Positions 34,358 to 42,360 of a stretch of DNA of 64,000 bases are shown piece by piece. Source of the stretch: Bacteroidales bacterium (GTDB lineage Bacteria > Bacteroidota > Bacteroidia > Bacteroidales > P3); the NCBI GenBank assembly GCA_017545365.1, contig JAFWOP010000098.1, forward strand, positions 1 through 64,000. The letters run 5' to 3'. The notes beneath the pieces are model-generated. The model searched no databases, was not told the origin of the DNA, and worked only from the letters and a program-made list of their open reading frames with translations. The position numbers and the translations under genes were made by a program. Every line of letters begins with the position of its first letter. The first letter of the stretch is position 1.

Positions 34358-34654
34358 ATTTCAAACGGAATATTAACGAACACAAATGCCAATGAAGCAT
34401 AACGCATAGATTAGTATGCACATCATAGAATAGGAAAAAGCGAAGTAGCTTAACACTGGAATCTTTGAAACTTCGACAACTTCAAATTGACATTCCCGGA
34501 GTAAAGCAACGACGCTCCCGCCAATGGCGTGGGCTTTACTCGTTGTAATTGGGAATGTCAGGTAGTCGAAGACCTCAAAGATTCCGATGAAAGCGATAGG
34601 TTCCACGCTCTTTTTATGTGCATTCTTCATCGGAACAACAATATCAGATTAATA
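34358..34654 (+). ncRNA. Long nested-hairpin RNA, candidate 6S-like RNA
   Basis: Nested complementary segments close one long stem. They pair in order: 34371-34376 with 34649-34654; 34389-34397 with 34625-34633 (one mismatch); 34417-34423 with 34616-34622; 34435-34442 with 34606-34615. A large internal loop follows. Then 34458-34468 pairs with 34575-34585, 34471-34477 with 34565-34571, 34488-34497 with 34551-34560 and 34499-34507 with 34533-34541. A closing stem, one large bubble and an irregular apical arm is the 6S RNA plan. The left arm contains AATCTTTG, close to a -7 box. No U-tract ends it. Alternatives are a structured leader of the gene at 34703 or a palindromic DNA element. Confidence 0.45.
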
Positions 34655-34661
34655 AACTCAA

Positions 34662-34693
34662 AACCGATGGAGCCGATGGAATATAACTGGCAA
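34662..34693 (+). promoter_or_regulatory. CCGATGG leader motif, copy 2
   Basis: CCGATGGAGCCGATGG followed by AATATAACTGGCAA, 10 bp before the ATG at 34703. It is nearly identical to 35109-35139. Confidence 0.5.
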
Positions 34694-34702
34694 AAAATAT
34701 CT

Positions 34703-35080
34703 ATGAAAAAAAGAGTCATTTTATTATCAGCGATGATTGTTTGCTTTGCAATTTATGCAAATGCACAGAGCAATAATAATGCGTCCACATCCCGTCCTAC
34801 AACCATTCAAACACAAAGACCTTCTAATAATAACTCCTCGCAATCTTCTAATAGTCGGAGTATGATATCAAATAGTTCATCATCTTCAAGTTCTCCTCGT
34901 TCATCCTCAAATGTTAATACTTCATCGGCAAAGAGAAGTACCATTTCTTCAAGTTCATGTTCATCTTCTTCGTCAAGTTCCCCCCGCACCTCCTCTAATA
35001 ATACTTCCAACAGAAGTGATGACAAATCTCATGTACAGAGGGATGCAAGTACTCCTAAGAGTATGCAACCTGCAAGATAA
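34703..35080 (+). CDS. Small Ser/Asn-rich secreted protein
   Basis: A 125-residue protein from the ATG at 34703 (MKKRVILLSAMIVCFAIYANA, a clean signal peptide with A-N-A cleavage). Longer in-frame starts such as 34529 would run through the hairpin region and are rejected. The mature part is low complexity: runs of Ser with Asn, Thr and Arg, and no Cys except one. No domain. Probably an extended secreted or surface polypeptide. Its AT-rich codon use differs from most neighbours. Shares its leader with the next gene. Confidence 0.6.
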   Translation: MKKRVILLSAMIVCFAIYANAQSNNNASTSRPTTIQTQRPSNNNSSQSSNSRSMISNSSSSSSSPRSSSNVNTSSAKRSTISSSSCSSSSSSSPRTSSNNTSNRSDDKSHVQRDASTPKSMQPAR

Positions 35081-35108
35081 GATAAAACAAAAATTATATT
35101 ATTAGTAG

Positions 35109-35139
35109 AACCGATGGGCCGATGGGATATAACTGGCAA
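35109..35139 (+). promoter_or_regulatory. CCGATGG leader motif, copy 3
   Basis: CCGATGGGCCGATGGG followed by ATATAACTGGCAA. Inside it ATG at 35123 opens a 9-codon frame (MGYNWQQLK) whose TGA overlaps the ATG of the gene at 35148. In copy 2 the same MEYNWQ frame is fused in phase to the downstream gene. Confidence 0.5.
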
Positions 35140-35147
35140 CAATTAAA

Positions 35148-35630
35148 ATGAAGAAAGTCCTTTTGTTATTTGCCTTATTGGGAGGATTATCCTTCTCAGT
35201 GTTTGCGAATCAACCGTACAAAACATCAATTAATGGAAATGAAGAGCCAACTGCTGATAATTCTGGAAGTACAATAAAAATAACTGTTATTTCTGTATCA
35301 TCCACATCAATGGAACTGCTTGTGGAAGCAAGTGATGCTTTAGATGAGTTTTGCAATTATTTTGAAGGTAGCTGGGCAGATGTCGGATTAACGCTTTATT
35401 GCGCCTTTGCAGGAACAGGTGTTTATGGAGAATGTATTATATACAAAGCTGTTAAAGCAATGTGTGGAATAAACGGTGTCGTCAGATTAACAATGCAAGG
35501 AGATATTAGTAGTGCAATAAAGAAAGGAATAAAAACAGGCACGCAAATATATTCTATTGTAAAGCAGAGCAGGACAGCATTTGCCATTTCTGAGGCCATG
35601 TGCACGGTTGATGATAAAAAGAAAAATTAG
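35148..35630 (+). CDS. Small Cys-containing secreted protein
   Basis: A 160-residue protein with a signal peptide (MKKVLLLFALLGGLSFSVFA). The mature part has a Ser/Thr-rich start, then a hydrophobic Cys/Gly/Ala region (LTLYCAFAGTGVYGECIIY, AMCGINGVV) and an amphipathic lysine-containing stretch (SSAIKKGIKTGTQIYSIVKQ). Five Cys are present. Such a profile could suit a membrane-active toxin or bacteriocin, but no family is recognised and no immunity gene is evident. Codon use is AT-rich. It may share a transcript with the Ser-rich gene 67 bp upstream. Confidence 0.6.
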   Translation: MKKVLLLFALLGGLSFSVFANQPYKTSINGNEEPTADNSGSTIKITVISVSSTSMELLVEASDALDEFCNYFEGSWADVGLTLYCAFAGTGVYGECIIYKAVKAMCGINGVVRLTMQGDISSAIKKGIKTGTQIYSIVKQSRTAFAISEAMCTVDDKKKN

Positions 35631-35669
35631 TCAAAGCATTCTGACCTGTCTGGTGTTCGGTAGATAGGG

Positions 35670-35869
35670 ACTGAGGCAGATTTGCAATCTGCCTCAGTTG
35701 TAATGGGGGGTGCAACCAACTATGAATTACCTATAACTGAAAAGGTTGGGGATTACAAATCCCCGTTCAATGATGGCGGAATGCAAATTCGTCACAGCTA
35801 TTATCAAAAGAGGCTTGCAACAGTATTGTGTGCAAGCCCCCCGTTGTGGCGGATTTGCAATCTGCCACA
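35670..35869. repeat. Cluster of palindromic repeats (GGCGGATT family)
   Basis: At 35670-35698 the arms ACTGAGGCAGATT and AATCTGCCTCAGT are perfect around TGC. At 35747-35763 GGGGATT and AATCCCC flank ACA. At 35845-35869 TGTGGCGGATT faces AATCTGCCACA. A decayed copy lies near 35774-35796. With the terminator at 35879 they fill the gene-free stretch 35631-35933. Confidence 0.85.
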
Positions 35870-35878
35870 GCTATAAAC

Positions 35879-35917
35879 AAAAGAGGCTTGCAGCAGTATT
35901 GTGCGCAAGCCTCTTTT
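35879..35917 (-). terminator. Terminator of the HEPN/MNT pair
   Basis: A 13-bp perfect stem (AAAAGAGGCTTGC and complement) with a 13-nt loop. On the minus strand it ends in TTTTGTTTATAG. A second, decayed copy of the same sequence lies at about 35806-35840. Confidence 0.75.
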
Positions 35918-35933
35918 CGTAGTCCTATGTTTG

Positions 35934-36251
35934 TTACACTGCGATTCCCGTCCGCATAATGTCGTCGTATAGCGGCGATGGATGGTCTTTGGAAATCAGG
36001 ACCGGCTCAATGAGAAGACTCACATCATCGACGTCGCGCCATAGAGCTTTAGACAATTCCAGTTTGCGGTCACCATAGGTCGGCACAACAACTGCCACAT
36101 CTATGTCGCTGAACCGGTTTGCATTGCCTTTAGAATAAGACCCATACATCAGCACTTGCGGCTCTTCTGCAAAATGCCTCGCAATAATATGCTTGTACTG
36201 ACGTACTAAGTCTATTGCCTCGTCGCGGCTGAGAGCTGTTCCTTTATCCAT
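35934..36251 (-). CDS. MNT-type minimal nucleotidyltransferase (antitoxin of HEPN pair)
   Basis: A 105-residue protein from the ATG at 36251 (MDKGTALSRDEAIDLV). It has the minimal nucleotidyltransferase signature GSYSKGNANRFSDID (GS, ten residues, D-x-D) with a third acidic residue further on. In HEPN/MNT modules the MNT protein neutralises the HEPN toxin, in MntA/HepT by AMPylation. Its start lies inside the end of the HEPN gene (40-bp overlap), so it is the downstream gene of the pair. Confidence 0.85.
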   Translation of the reverse strand: MDKGTALSRDEAIDLVRQYKHIIARHFAEEPQVLMYGSYSKGNANRFSDIDVAVVVPTYGDRKLELSKALWRDVDDVSLLIEPVLISKDHPSPLYDDIMRTGIAV

Positions 36252-36622
36252 GTTTGAATTGTTTTTGTGTTGTCGATAATAAAGCGGCATGCATCCTTGT
36301 CAAGTTTTCGCGCAAGCGCATCTTTACTTTCGGGATAGCGTGCCTCGATATTGTATGTCGTAACGGTGTTGAGAAAGTCTTTTTGCTCAAAACTCATTCT
36401 GGAGTATAAACCGCAACCATCGGCCAGGCGCTTGTGGTTGTGGATATATGGCGGCTCGTCCTCCTGTGTGGCGCACCAGTAGGCCTTAAGTGTCTTCTCG
36501 ATGACTTGATGACACATGAATGCCACATACAGCCAGCGTCCAGTGGAGTACATCGCCTCGGCCGTGTCAAGGTCGTAGTCGGCAATGCCGAGCCAGTATT
36601 CGACTTTCTCTGCAGTGTTCAT
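36212..36622 (-). CDS. HEPN-domain protein
   Basis: A 136-residue all-helical protein of the COG2250 HEPN type: WLGIADYDLDTAEAMY, FMCHQVIEKTLKAYW, HNHKRLADGCGL and YNIEARYPE. The canonical R-x4-6-H ribonuclease motif of HepT is not evident, so it may be a non-classical toxin or an enzyme partner. It overlaps the MNT gene by 40 bp. The gcvT gene ends only 10 bp upstream, so the pair may also be read from that transcript. Confidence 0.8.
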   Translation of the reverse strand: MNTAEKVEYWLGIADYDLDTAEAMYSTGRWLYVAFMCHQVIEKTLKAYWCATQEDEPPYIHNHKRLADGCGLYSRMSFEQKDFLNTVTTYNIEARYPESKDALARKLDKDACRFIIDNTKTIQTWIKEQLSAATRQ

Positions 36623-36632
36623 CTTCTATACA

Positions 36633-37739
36633 TTAACCCTCGTAGAAGGGCATCTTGACGGTGACGGCCTTGAGGAGTTTCTCGCGGATCTTGATGTAGA
36701 TTTCGGTGCCGGTCTTGGCGTAGGCGGCCTCGATGAGGGCAGTGCCGATGTTCTTGCCGGTGCTGGGGCTGGGGGAGCCGCTGCGCACTTCACCGATTTT
36801 CTTGCCTTCGGCGTTGCAGACTTCGTAGCCGTTGCGGGCGATGCCGCGGTCGATCATCTCGAAGCCGGCCACTTTGCGTTTGAAACCGGCGGCTTTCTGG
36901 GCTAGGAGGAGTTCTTTGTTGATGAAGTTGTTGTTCTCAGCTTTCAGCTTGACGATGAAGGCCAGCGGAGCCTCGAGGGGGCTGACGGTGTCGTCCATCT
37001 CGTGGCCGTAGAGTGCGAAGCCCTTCTCCAGGCGCAGGGTGTCGCGGCAGCCAAGTCCGGCAGGCATGATGCCATACTCTTTACCAGCCTCGAAGACGGC
37101 GTTCCACACCTCGATGGCTTTCTCCTTGGGGATGTAGATTTCGCATCCGCCGGCGCCAGTGTAACCGGTGGTGGAGAGGATGATGTCGGGGATGCCGGCG
37201 AAGGTGAGAATCTTGAAGGTGTAGTACTCCATGTCGACGATGTTCTCGTCGGTGAGCTTCTGCATGGCCTTGAGGGCGTTGGGGCCCTGCACGGCGAGCT
37301 GGGCCCACTGCTCGCTCTCGTTGACGAAGTCCTTACCCAGCTCCATGCCCATCTTGTCGGCAATCTGGCTCATCCAAGCCCAGTCCTTGTCGATGTTGGC
37401 GGCGTTGGGCACCATGAAATACTCGTCGTCATGGACGCGGTAGACGAGCATGTCGTCGACCACGCCGCCCTGGCCGTTGGGGAGGCAGGTGTACTGCACT
37501 TTGCCGTCGAAGAGGTCTTCGATGTTGTTGGTGGTGACATACTGCATGAAATGCTTGGCGATGGGGCCTTTGGCGCGGAACTCGCCCATGTGGCTCACGT
37601 CGAAGACGCCCACGTTGTTGCGGACGTTGTTGTGTTCTTCAACTAATCCAGTGTACTGGATAGGCATGTTGTAGCCTGCAAATTCGGCCATCTTGGCTCC
37701 AAGGGAGATGTGAAGGTCGGTGTACGGAGTGGTTTTCAT
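36633..37739 (-). CDS. gcvT: Aminomethyltransferase, glycine cleavage system T protein
   Basis: A 368-residue protein from the ATG at 37739 (MKTTPYTDLHISLGAKMAEFAGY); a start at 37808 would lie upstream of the -7 box. It has the GcvT features: FDVSHMGEF, the GGVVDDMLVYR loop, STTGYTGAGGCEIY, GLGCRDTLRLEKGFALYGHE and GEVRSGSPSPS. It transfers the aminomethyl carbon from the H-protein lipoyl arm to tetrahydrofolate, releasing ammonia. Full length for the family. The other gcv genes are not in the window. Confidence 0.95.
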   Translation of the reverse strand: MKTTPYTDLHISLGAKMAEFAGYNMPIQYTGLVEEHNNVRNNVGVFDVSHMGEFRAKGPIAKHFMQYVTTNNIEDLFDGKVQYTCLPNGQGGVVDDMLVYRVHDDEYFMVPNAANIDKDWAWMSQIADKMGMELGKDFVNESEQWAQLAVQGPNALKAMQKLTDENIVDMEYYTFKILTFAGIPDIILSTTGYTGAGGCEIYIPKEKAIEVWNAVFEAGKEYGIMPAGLGCRDTLRLEKGFALYGHEMDDTVSPLEAPLAFIVKLKAENNNFINKELLLAQKAAGFKRKVAGFEMIDRGIARNGYEVCNAEGKKIGEVRSGSPSPSTGKNIGTALIEAAYAKTGTEIYIKIREKLLKAVTVKMPFYEG

Positions 37740-37797
37740 TATATAAGTATTTGATTGATTATTAATTAAACTTTGTCGCTCTAAGAAATTCAATTTA

Positions 37798-37805
37798 CAA
37801 ATATA
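37798..37805 (-). promoter_or_regulatory. -7 element of gcvT
   Basis: TATATTTG on the minus strand, about 58 bp before the ATG; no clear TTTG -33 box. Confidence 0.5.
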
Positions 37806-38057
37806 CAACTTTTTTATGAATAATAAATATTGCGAGTTAAAAACCTCTCGAAAAATCGTTCCGCCCCGGCCCGATGCCCCTTTGTCTTTTTTGATTAAAA
37901 ATGTTTAATTGTTTGATACTGTTTCCGTTGCGTTTTTTACACTGTTAAGAAATGAAATTGAAATAAGATAAAAATGAAATTTAAAACCAATTGAATGTAA
38001 GTCGTCGAGGTGGGGCGGCACTGTGTATTTGCTGGCACGAATGGGGCGTAAGAAAGA
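37806..38057. other. AT-rich spacer upstream of gcvT
   Basis: About 250 bp of AT-rich DNA between gcvT and the terminator at 38058. No gene, RNA or repeat family was recognised; ATG-led frames here are short. Confidence 0.5.
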
Positions 38058-38088
38058 AGGCGGACGGGACTATCGTCGCCGTCCGCCT
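38058..38088 (-). terminator. Terminator of the M6 protease operon
   Basis: A 9-bp stem (AGGCGGACG and complement) with a 13-nt loop. On the minus strand it is followed by TTCTTTCTTA, 31 bp after the protease stop codon. Confidence 0.65.
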
Positions 38089-38118
38089 GTGGGTGAGAAG
38101 CTGCTGTCGGGGTGGGTG

Positions 38119-40968
38119 CTAGCGGACAAACAGCTTTATGGGTTTTTCATGTCCGATGCGGACAAGGTATACTCCGCTGCTGGGGAGGTTGAAGACTACG
38201 TTGTCGGGGTGGCTGCTGCTGCAGGAGGAGACGGGGCGTCCCATGAGGTCGTAGATGCTGATGGGTTGCTGCGAGGCCCCTTGGATGGTGATTTGCAGGT
38301 GGTGGGAGAGTATGACATAGCCGCCACCGTTTTCGGGGTTCTCGATGCCGACAGGGTTGTGGAAATGGGCTACGAAGAGGGTGTCCTGAGTCATGACGAT
38401 GGAGCGTGGGTTGTCGGTGTTGTTGTCGTTCCAATGGGAGAAGGTGCAGCCGGCATGGGGGAAGGCCTGGATGACTATGGTGTCGTTGAGGGCATAGAGC
38501 CCGTCGCCGGTGACGCTGCCGAAGTTGTCGTTGTCGGAGAGGATGCAGGCATACACTTGGCCATGATAGATGGGGCAGCCTGAGAAGCGGATGTTGTTGC
38601 GGAAGTACTGGTAGGTGCGGGTGCCCTTGATGGTGTCCTGTTCGGGTCCGGGGTTATACTGGGAGGAGTGGTAGATGATGGCCCTCGGTTGGTCGATATG
38701 GTGGATATAGAAGAGGTGGTTGGGTCGGCTCAGTTCTTCGGAGTTGTCATCGATGGCGATGACCAGGTTTTGCCCGGTGTAGTGGAAGATGGAGTCGAGC
38801 AGGAGGTCGTTCCAGCCGTAGGCGAAGTTGAGTGTGCCGGAGTAGACCATGTGCAGCTCATCCATGGGGAGGGGAGGCGTTGTGTCGTTGAATCGGGTGA
38901 TGGTGGTATTGGCCATATAGATGGTGCAGTTGTCATACTGAATGGTGTTGTTGTAGCCATACTCGATGCTGATGGAGTTGATGTTCTTTTCTTCTCCGAT
39001 TTCAGAGGCGAGGAATATTTGTTGTGAGTAGTTGAATTTCTCGTTGTTATAGAAGGGCATGCCGGTGTGCTGTTCGTGGGAGTTTTCGCCCACGATGACC
39101 GATTGAGGGTTGTTGCAATGCTCGGTGTGGAACTTGGCGATGGGTGCCAAGGTGCTGCTGTCGGCGTACTGGTCGTTGCCGATAGGGTCGAAGAGCGCGC
39201 GGGCGGTCCATTCGTATTCGGTGTTGGGCAGCAGGTTGATGAGGGTGAGGTGCCTGGTGGTTACCAGGAGTTGGGTGAATGGCTCGTCGCTACCTTTTAG
39301 GCGGTATAGCACCCGATAGGCGGGTGAGGAGCCGCCCCATGTGAGGGTGGCGGTGGAGGAGGTGGTGCGCTGATAGGTTAGGTTGGCGGGTACGGTGCGG
39401 TTGGTGTAGTAGAAGCTGATGGTCTCACCCGGGGTGGAGATGTTGGAGATGGAGAAGGTGTAGTCGCGGGTGTCGTCGCTGAGGTAGGGGTAGGGGATGG
39501 TGGAGGGGGAGAATTCGGTGCGGTTGCGGGCGGGTGTGAAGAAGGCTTGGGCGAGATGTCCGTTGGTGAGGTTGTCGGTAGAGTTGGGGCGGAAAAGCCA
39601 TATTTCGTCGCGGTTTTCGTCAGCGTCGAATCCGGCGTTGCCGTTGAAGCGGGTGTCGATACGGTATATCAGGAGGCCTTTGCCGGGCACTTTGGTGTCG
39701 AACATTTCGGTGTTGTCGCGGTATTCTACCACGTAGAATTGGTCGGGGTCGGCGCTAGGGAAGCGGAAGATGTTGGTGCCGGGGACGTTGTCGGAGACGG
39801 AGGTGAGGGTGTAGGTGCCTGGAGTGGTGATGAGTGGTATACTGTCGAGCCAGTTGCCGTATTTGTACTTCATGTATGCGCTCATGTTCTGTGGGGGCTT
39901 GGAGTTGCTGGCCATCAGGTCCCAGCTGCCTATGGGGACGATTTCGGTGAAGTTGTCGTAGTGGTAGAGGTCGGGTGCGCCGAGCGAGTGGAACATCTCG
40001 TGGCAGAAGGTGGAGGTGCCGAAGTAGTCGTCGCCCGCACCTTCGAGGGCGAAGTTGAAGGTGTTGACCTGCTTGCCGTTGATGAAGACATCATGGCCGT
40101 AAAGGTTCCATTTATGGGGCCAGAGGAGGTCGCTCCATCCGGTGTAGCTGCCTTTGACCACGAAGTTGACATTGTCGATGTAGCCGTCGTTGTCGCAGTC
40201 GAGCACATAATTGGTGGGCACAGGGGCGGAGTCGTTGAGGTAGTTGACGGCACTGACAAGGAGTTCGAACTCGCGCTGGGTGCGGTCGTCGTAGTTGGTG
40301 TAACCTATGGGGTTGCTCTCGTTATAGGGCATGTAGTAGGCACGGGGGTGGGACGACTGGTAGGAGTTGATGACGTTGCTGTCGGGCGTTGGGGCATAGT
40401 AGGTGCGGACAAATAGTTTGTTGTACGAGACGTGCTTGAAATAGCTGTATACCGAGTTGGAGCTGGGGGAGGTAGAGTCGCTCCACATGCGGTCGATGGA
40501 TTCGAGGGAACGGGTGTAGGCCGTGTCGTCGGAAAAGCGGATGAATATGACCAGGTTGCAATAGTCGCCATGGTTGCGTCCGCTGGTCTTGGGTTGCGCT
40601 ATGCGGTATTGTTCGGGGATGTCCCATGCCTTGCGCCGTTGGGCCAATTGCTTGCGGGTGATGCTCAGGCCGGGCTGCAGGCCGAGGGTGGCGGGATTGA
40701 CGGTGCCGAACCGATGGGCGGAGGGCTGCACTCCGCCGTCGGCAGAGGGCATGGCGTAGACCCAGTAGCCGGCATGGTCCTGAACGATGGTGTAGTTGTC
40801 GGCATCGTGGTAGCGGTGATAGAATTCGTCGCCGGTGACAAAGAAGTGGACGGTGTCGCCCGATGGTTGGATTTTGTTGACAGGCATATTCTGCACGTAG
40901 ACGGCATGAGCCGAGAAGGCCATGGTGATGAGCAGGGTGCAGATAGCCGTTTTGAGAAGGTGTTTCAT
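38119..40968 (-). CDS. M6-family metalloprotease with FnIII and T9SS sorting domain
   Basis: A 949-residue protein with a signal peptide (LLKTAICTLLITMAFSAHA). The M6 (immune-inhibitor-A-like) catalytic domain covers about 130-440. Its zinc motif is HEMFHSLGAPD (His323, Glu324, His327, Asp333), followed by GSWDLMAS. An FnIII-like domain follows at about 540-620 (SSTATLTWGGSSPAYRVLY), then a beta-rich region and a GCTFSHWNDNN repeat-like segment. The end (PISIYDLMGRPVS, GVYLVRIG) is a T9SS sorting domain, so it is exported to the surface. It cleaves extracellular proteins. Last gene of the leftward run from 45471. Confidence 0.9.
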   Translation of the reverse strand: MKHLLKTAICTLLITMAFSAHAVYVQNMPVNKIQPSGDTVHFFVTGDEFYHRYHDADNYTIVQDHAGYWVYAMPSADGGVQPSAHRFGTVNPATLGLQPGLSITRKQLAQRRKAWDIPEQYRIAQPKTSGRNHGDYCNLVIFIRFSDDTAYTRSLESIDRMWSDSTSPSSNSVYSYFKHVSYNKLFVRTYYAPTPDSNVINSYQSSHPRAYYMPYNESNPIGYTNYDDRTQREFELLVSAVNYLNDSAPVPTNYVLDCDNDGYIDNVNFVVKGSYTGWSDLLWPHKWNLYGHDVFINGKQVNTFNFALEGAGDDYFGTSTFCHEMFHSLGAPDLYHYDNFTEIVPIGSWDLMASNSKPPQNMSAYMKYKYGNWLDSIPLITTPGTYTLTSVSDNVPGTNIFRFPSADPDQFYVVEYRDNTEMFDTKVPGKGLLIYRIDTRFNGNAGFDADENRDEIWLFRPNSTDNLTNGHLAQAFFTPARNRTEFSPSTIPYPYLSDDTRDYTFSISNISTPGETISFYYTNRTVPANLTYQRTTSSTATLTWGGSSPAYRVLYRLKGSDEPFTQLLVTTRHLTLINLLPNTEYEWTARALFDPIGNDQYADSSTLAPIAKFHTEHCNNPQSVIVGENSHEQHTGMPFYNNEKFNYSQQIFLASEIGEEKNINSISIEYGYNNTIQYDNCTIYMANTTITRFNDTTPPLPMDELHMVYSGTLNFAYGWNDLLLDSIFHYTGQNLVIAIDDNSEELSRPNHLFYIHHIDQPRAIIYHSSQYNPGPEQDTIKGTRTYQYFRNNIRFSGCPIYHGQVYACILSDNDNFGSVTGDGLYALNDTIVIQAFPHAGCTFSHWNDNNTDNPRSIVMTQDTLFVAHFHNPVGIENPENGGGYVILSHHLQITIQGASQQPISIYDLMGRPVSSCSSSHPDNVVFNLPSSGVYLVRIGHEKPIKLFVR

Positions 40969-40980
40969 TTATTGATTGTA

Positions 40981-42354
40981 TTATATTATTTGTGCATAAA
41001 CGGATTTCTTGAGGCTGAGGGCCTGAAGAATGCCACGGAGGGCAAGGTATATCATGAAGGCGGTCCAGAGGATGTTGTTCCACTGTTGGGTGGTGAGGGG
41101 CGCGTGGAGCATGGCCAGTTCTTTCAGGCCAAAGTAGGAGGCGAAGAATGCCAGGGTGGCGACAAACATGCAGTTGCGCATGGCGCGCGAGGCTGTGGCG
41201 CCCACGAAGATGCCGTCGAACAGGAAAGCGGCGAAACCGCACATGGGGATGATAAGGGTCCAGAACATGTAGGTCTTGGCGCCTTCGATGACGGTGGGCT
41301 GGTCGCTGAAGAGGCGGAGGAACCATTCGCCCCCGACGGCATAGAGGAGGGTGAAGACGACGGTGAGGGCCAGCCCCCAAAGCAGCAGCAGACGTACTGA
41401 AAGACGTAGCGAGCGAGGCTCACGGGCACCGATATAGCGGCCTACGAGCGACTCGCCAGCGTAGGCGAAGCCGTCCATGATGTAGCTGAAGAGGGTGAAG
41501 AACTGCATGAGGAGCGCGTCGATGGCGAGGATTTCCTTGCTGATATGTCCGCTGGCGGCAGTGATGAAGGTGAACACCGTGGCAAGGCAGACGGTGCGCA
41601 GGAATATGTCGCCGTTGACTTTGAAGAAGCGGCGCAGCATGGGCCAGTGGAGTGAGTCGGACAGGATGACCTGAGCTTTCTCTTTGGCGGAGAGGTAGGA
41701 CTGTCGGGCATAGTTGGCAAACACCCAGCGGTATTTCTTCACCATAAAGAAGAGCCCCATGGCCAGCCCGCTGTATTGTGCGATGACCGTGCCCAGGGCG
41801 ACCCCCCGGATGTCCCAGTGGAGCAGCAGGACGAATATGAGGCTGCAAACGATGTTTATCGTGTTGAGGAAGATGGCTATCCACATGGGGAGTTTGGCAT
41901 TCTGCATGCCGATGAACCAGCCTTTCACAGCGTAGAGCCCCAAGGTGGCGGGGGCGGCCCATATACGGACGAAGAAGTAGGTGAGGGCCAGCTGCATGAC
42001 GGCGGGGCCGTCCTTGACTTGGAAGATGAGCAGCGACAAACGGCTGATGGGCCATTGTAGCAGCAGCAGCAGGGCGGCAACGGCCAGTGCGATGGCGATG
42101 GCACGGACGAAGATGCGGACAGCCTCGTCCATGTTGTTGGCGCCATAGGCTTGGGCGGTGAACCCGCTGGTGCCCATGCGGAGGAAGCCGAAGTTCCAGT
42201 AGATGAGGTTGAATATTTGTGTTCCGATGGCAATGGCGCCCAGATGGTCGGCACTGAGATGGCCGACGATGGCCATGTCGACCATGCCCAGAAGAGGCAC
42301 GGTGATGTTGGTGATGATGTTGGGTAGGGCCAGACCTAGGATGCGCTTGTTCAT
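40981..42354 (-). CDS. MATE-family efflux transporter (DinF-like)
   Basis: A 457-residue protein with about 12 membrane helices. It begins ILGLALPNIITNITVPLLGMVDMAIVG, the MATE/DinF opening, and contains FGFLRMGTSGFTAQAYG, KGWFIGMQNAKLPM and GFAYAGESLVGRYIGA at the two-fold repeat positions. It exports cationic or organic compounds by ion antiport. Gaps to its neighbours are 12 bp (protease) and 6 bp (Omp28), so it belongs to that operon. Confidence 0.9.
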   Translation of the reverse strand: MNKRILGLALPNIITNITVPLLGMVDMAIVGHLSADHLGAIAIGTQIFNLIYWNFGFLRMGTSGFTAQAYGANNMDEAVRIFVRAIAIALAVAALLLLLQWPISRLSLLIFQVKDGPAVMQLALTYFFVRIWAAPATLGLYAVKGWFIGMQNAKLPMWIAIFLNTINIVCSLIFVLLLHWDIRGVALGTVIAQYSGLAMGLFFMVKKYRWVFANYARQSYLSAKEKAQVILSDSLHWPMLRRFFKVNGDIFLRTVCLATVFTFITAASGHISKEILAIDALLMQFFTLFSYIMDGFAYAGESLVGRYIGAREPRSLRLSVRLLLLWGLALTVVFTLLYAVGGEWFLRLFSDQPTVIEGAKTYMFWTLIIPMCGFAAFLFDGIFVGATASRAMRNCMFVATLAFFASYFGLKELAMLHAPLTTQQWNNILWTAFMIYLALRGILQALSLKKSVYAQII

Positions 42355-42360
42355 TCTAGG

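Noticed and set aside
34458..34585. Integron attC site or retron msr/msd
   Set aside because: No integrase, gene-cassette array or reverse transcriptase is present; segment order fits one long hairpin better.
34373..34630. 85-codon minus-strand frame in the hairpin region
   Set aside because: Lies wholly in the palindromic RNA candidate, with unnatural composition and no start context.
39547..41400. Plus-strand frames of 289 and 322 codons
   Set aside because: Antisense shadows of the M6 protease and MATE genes.
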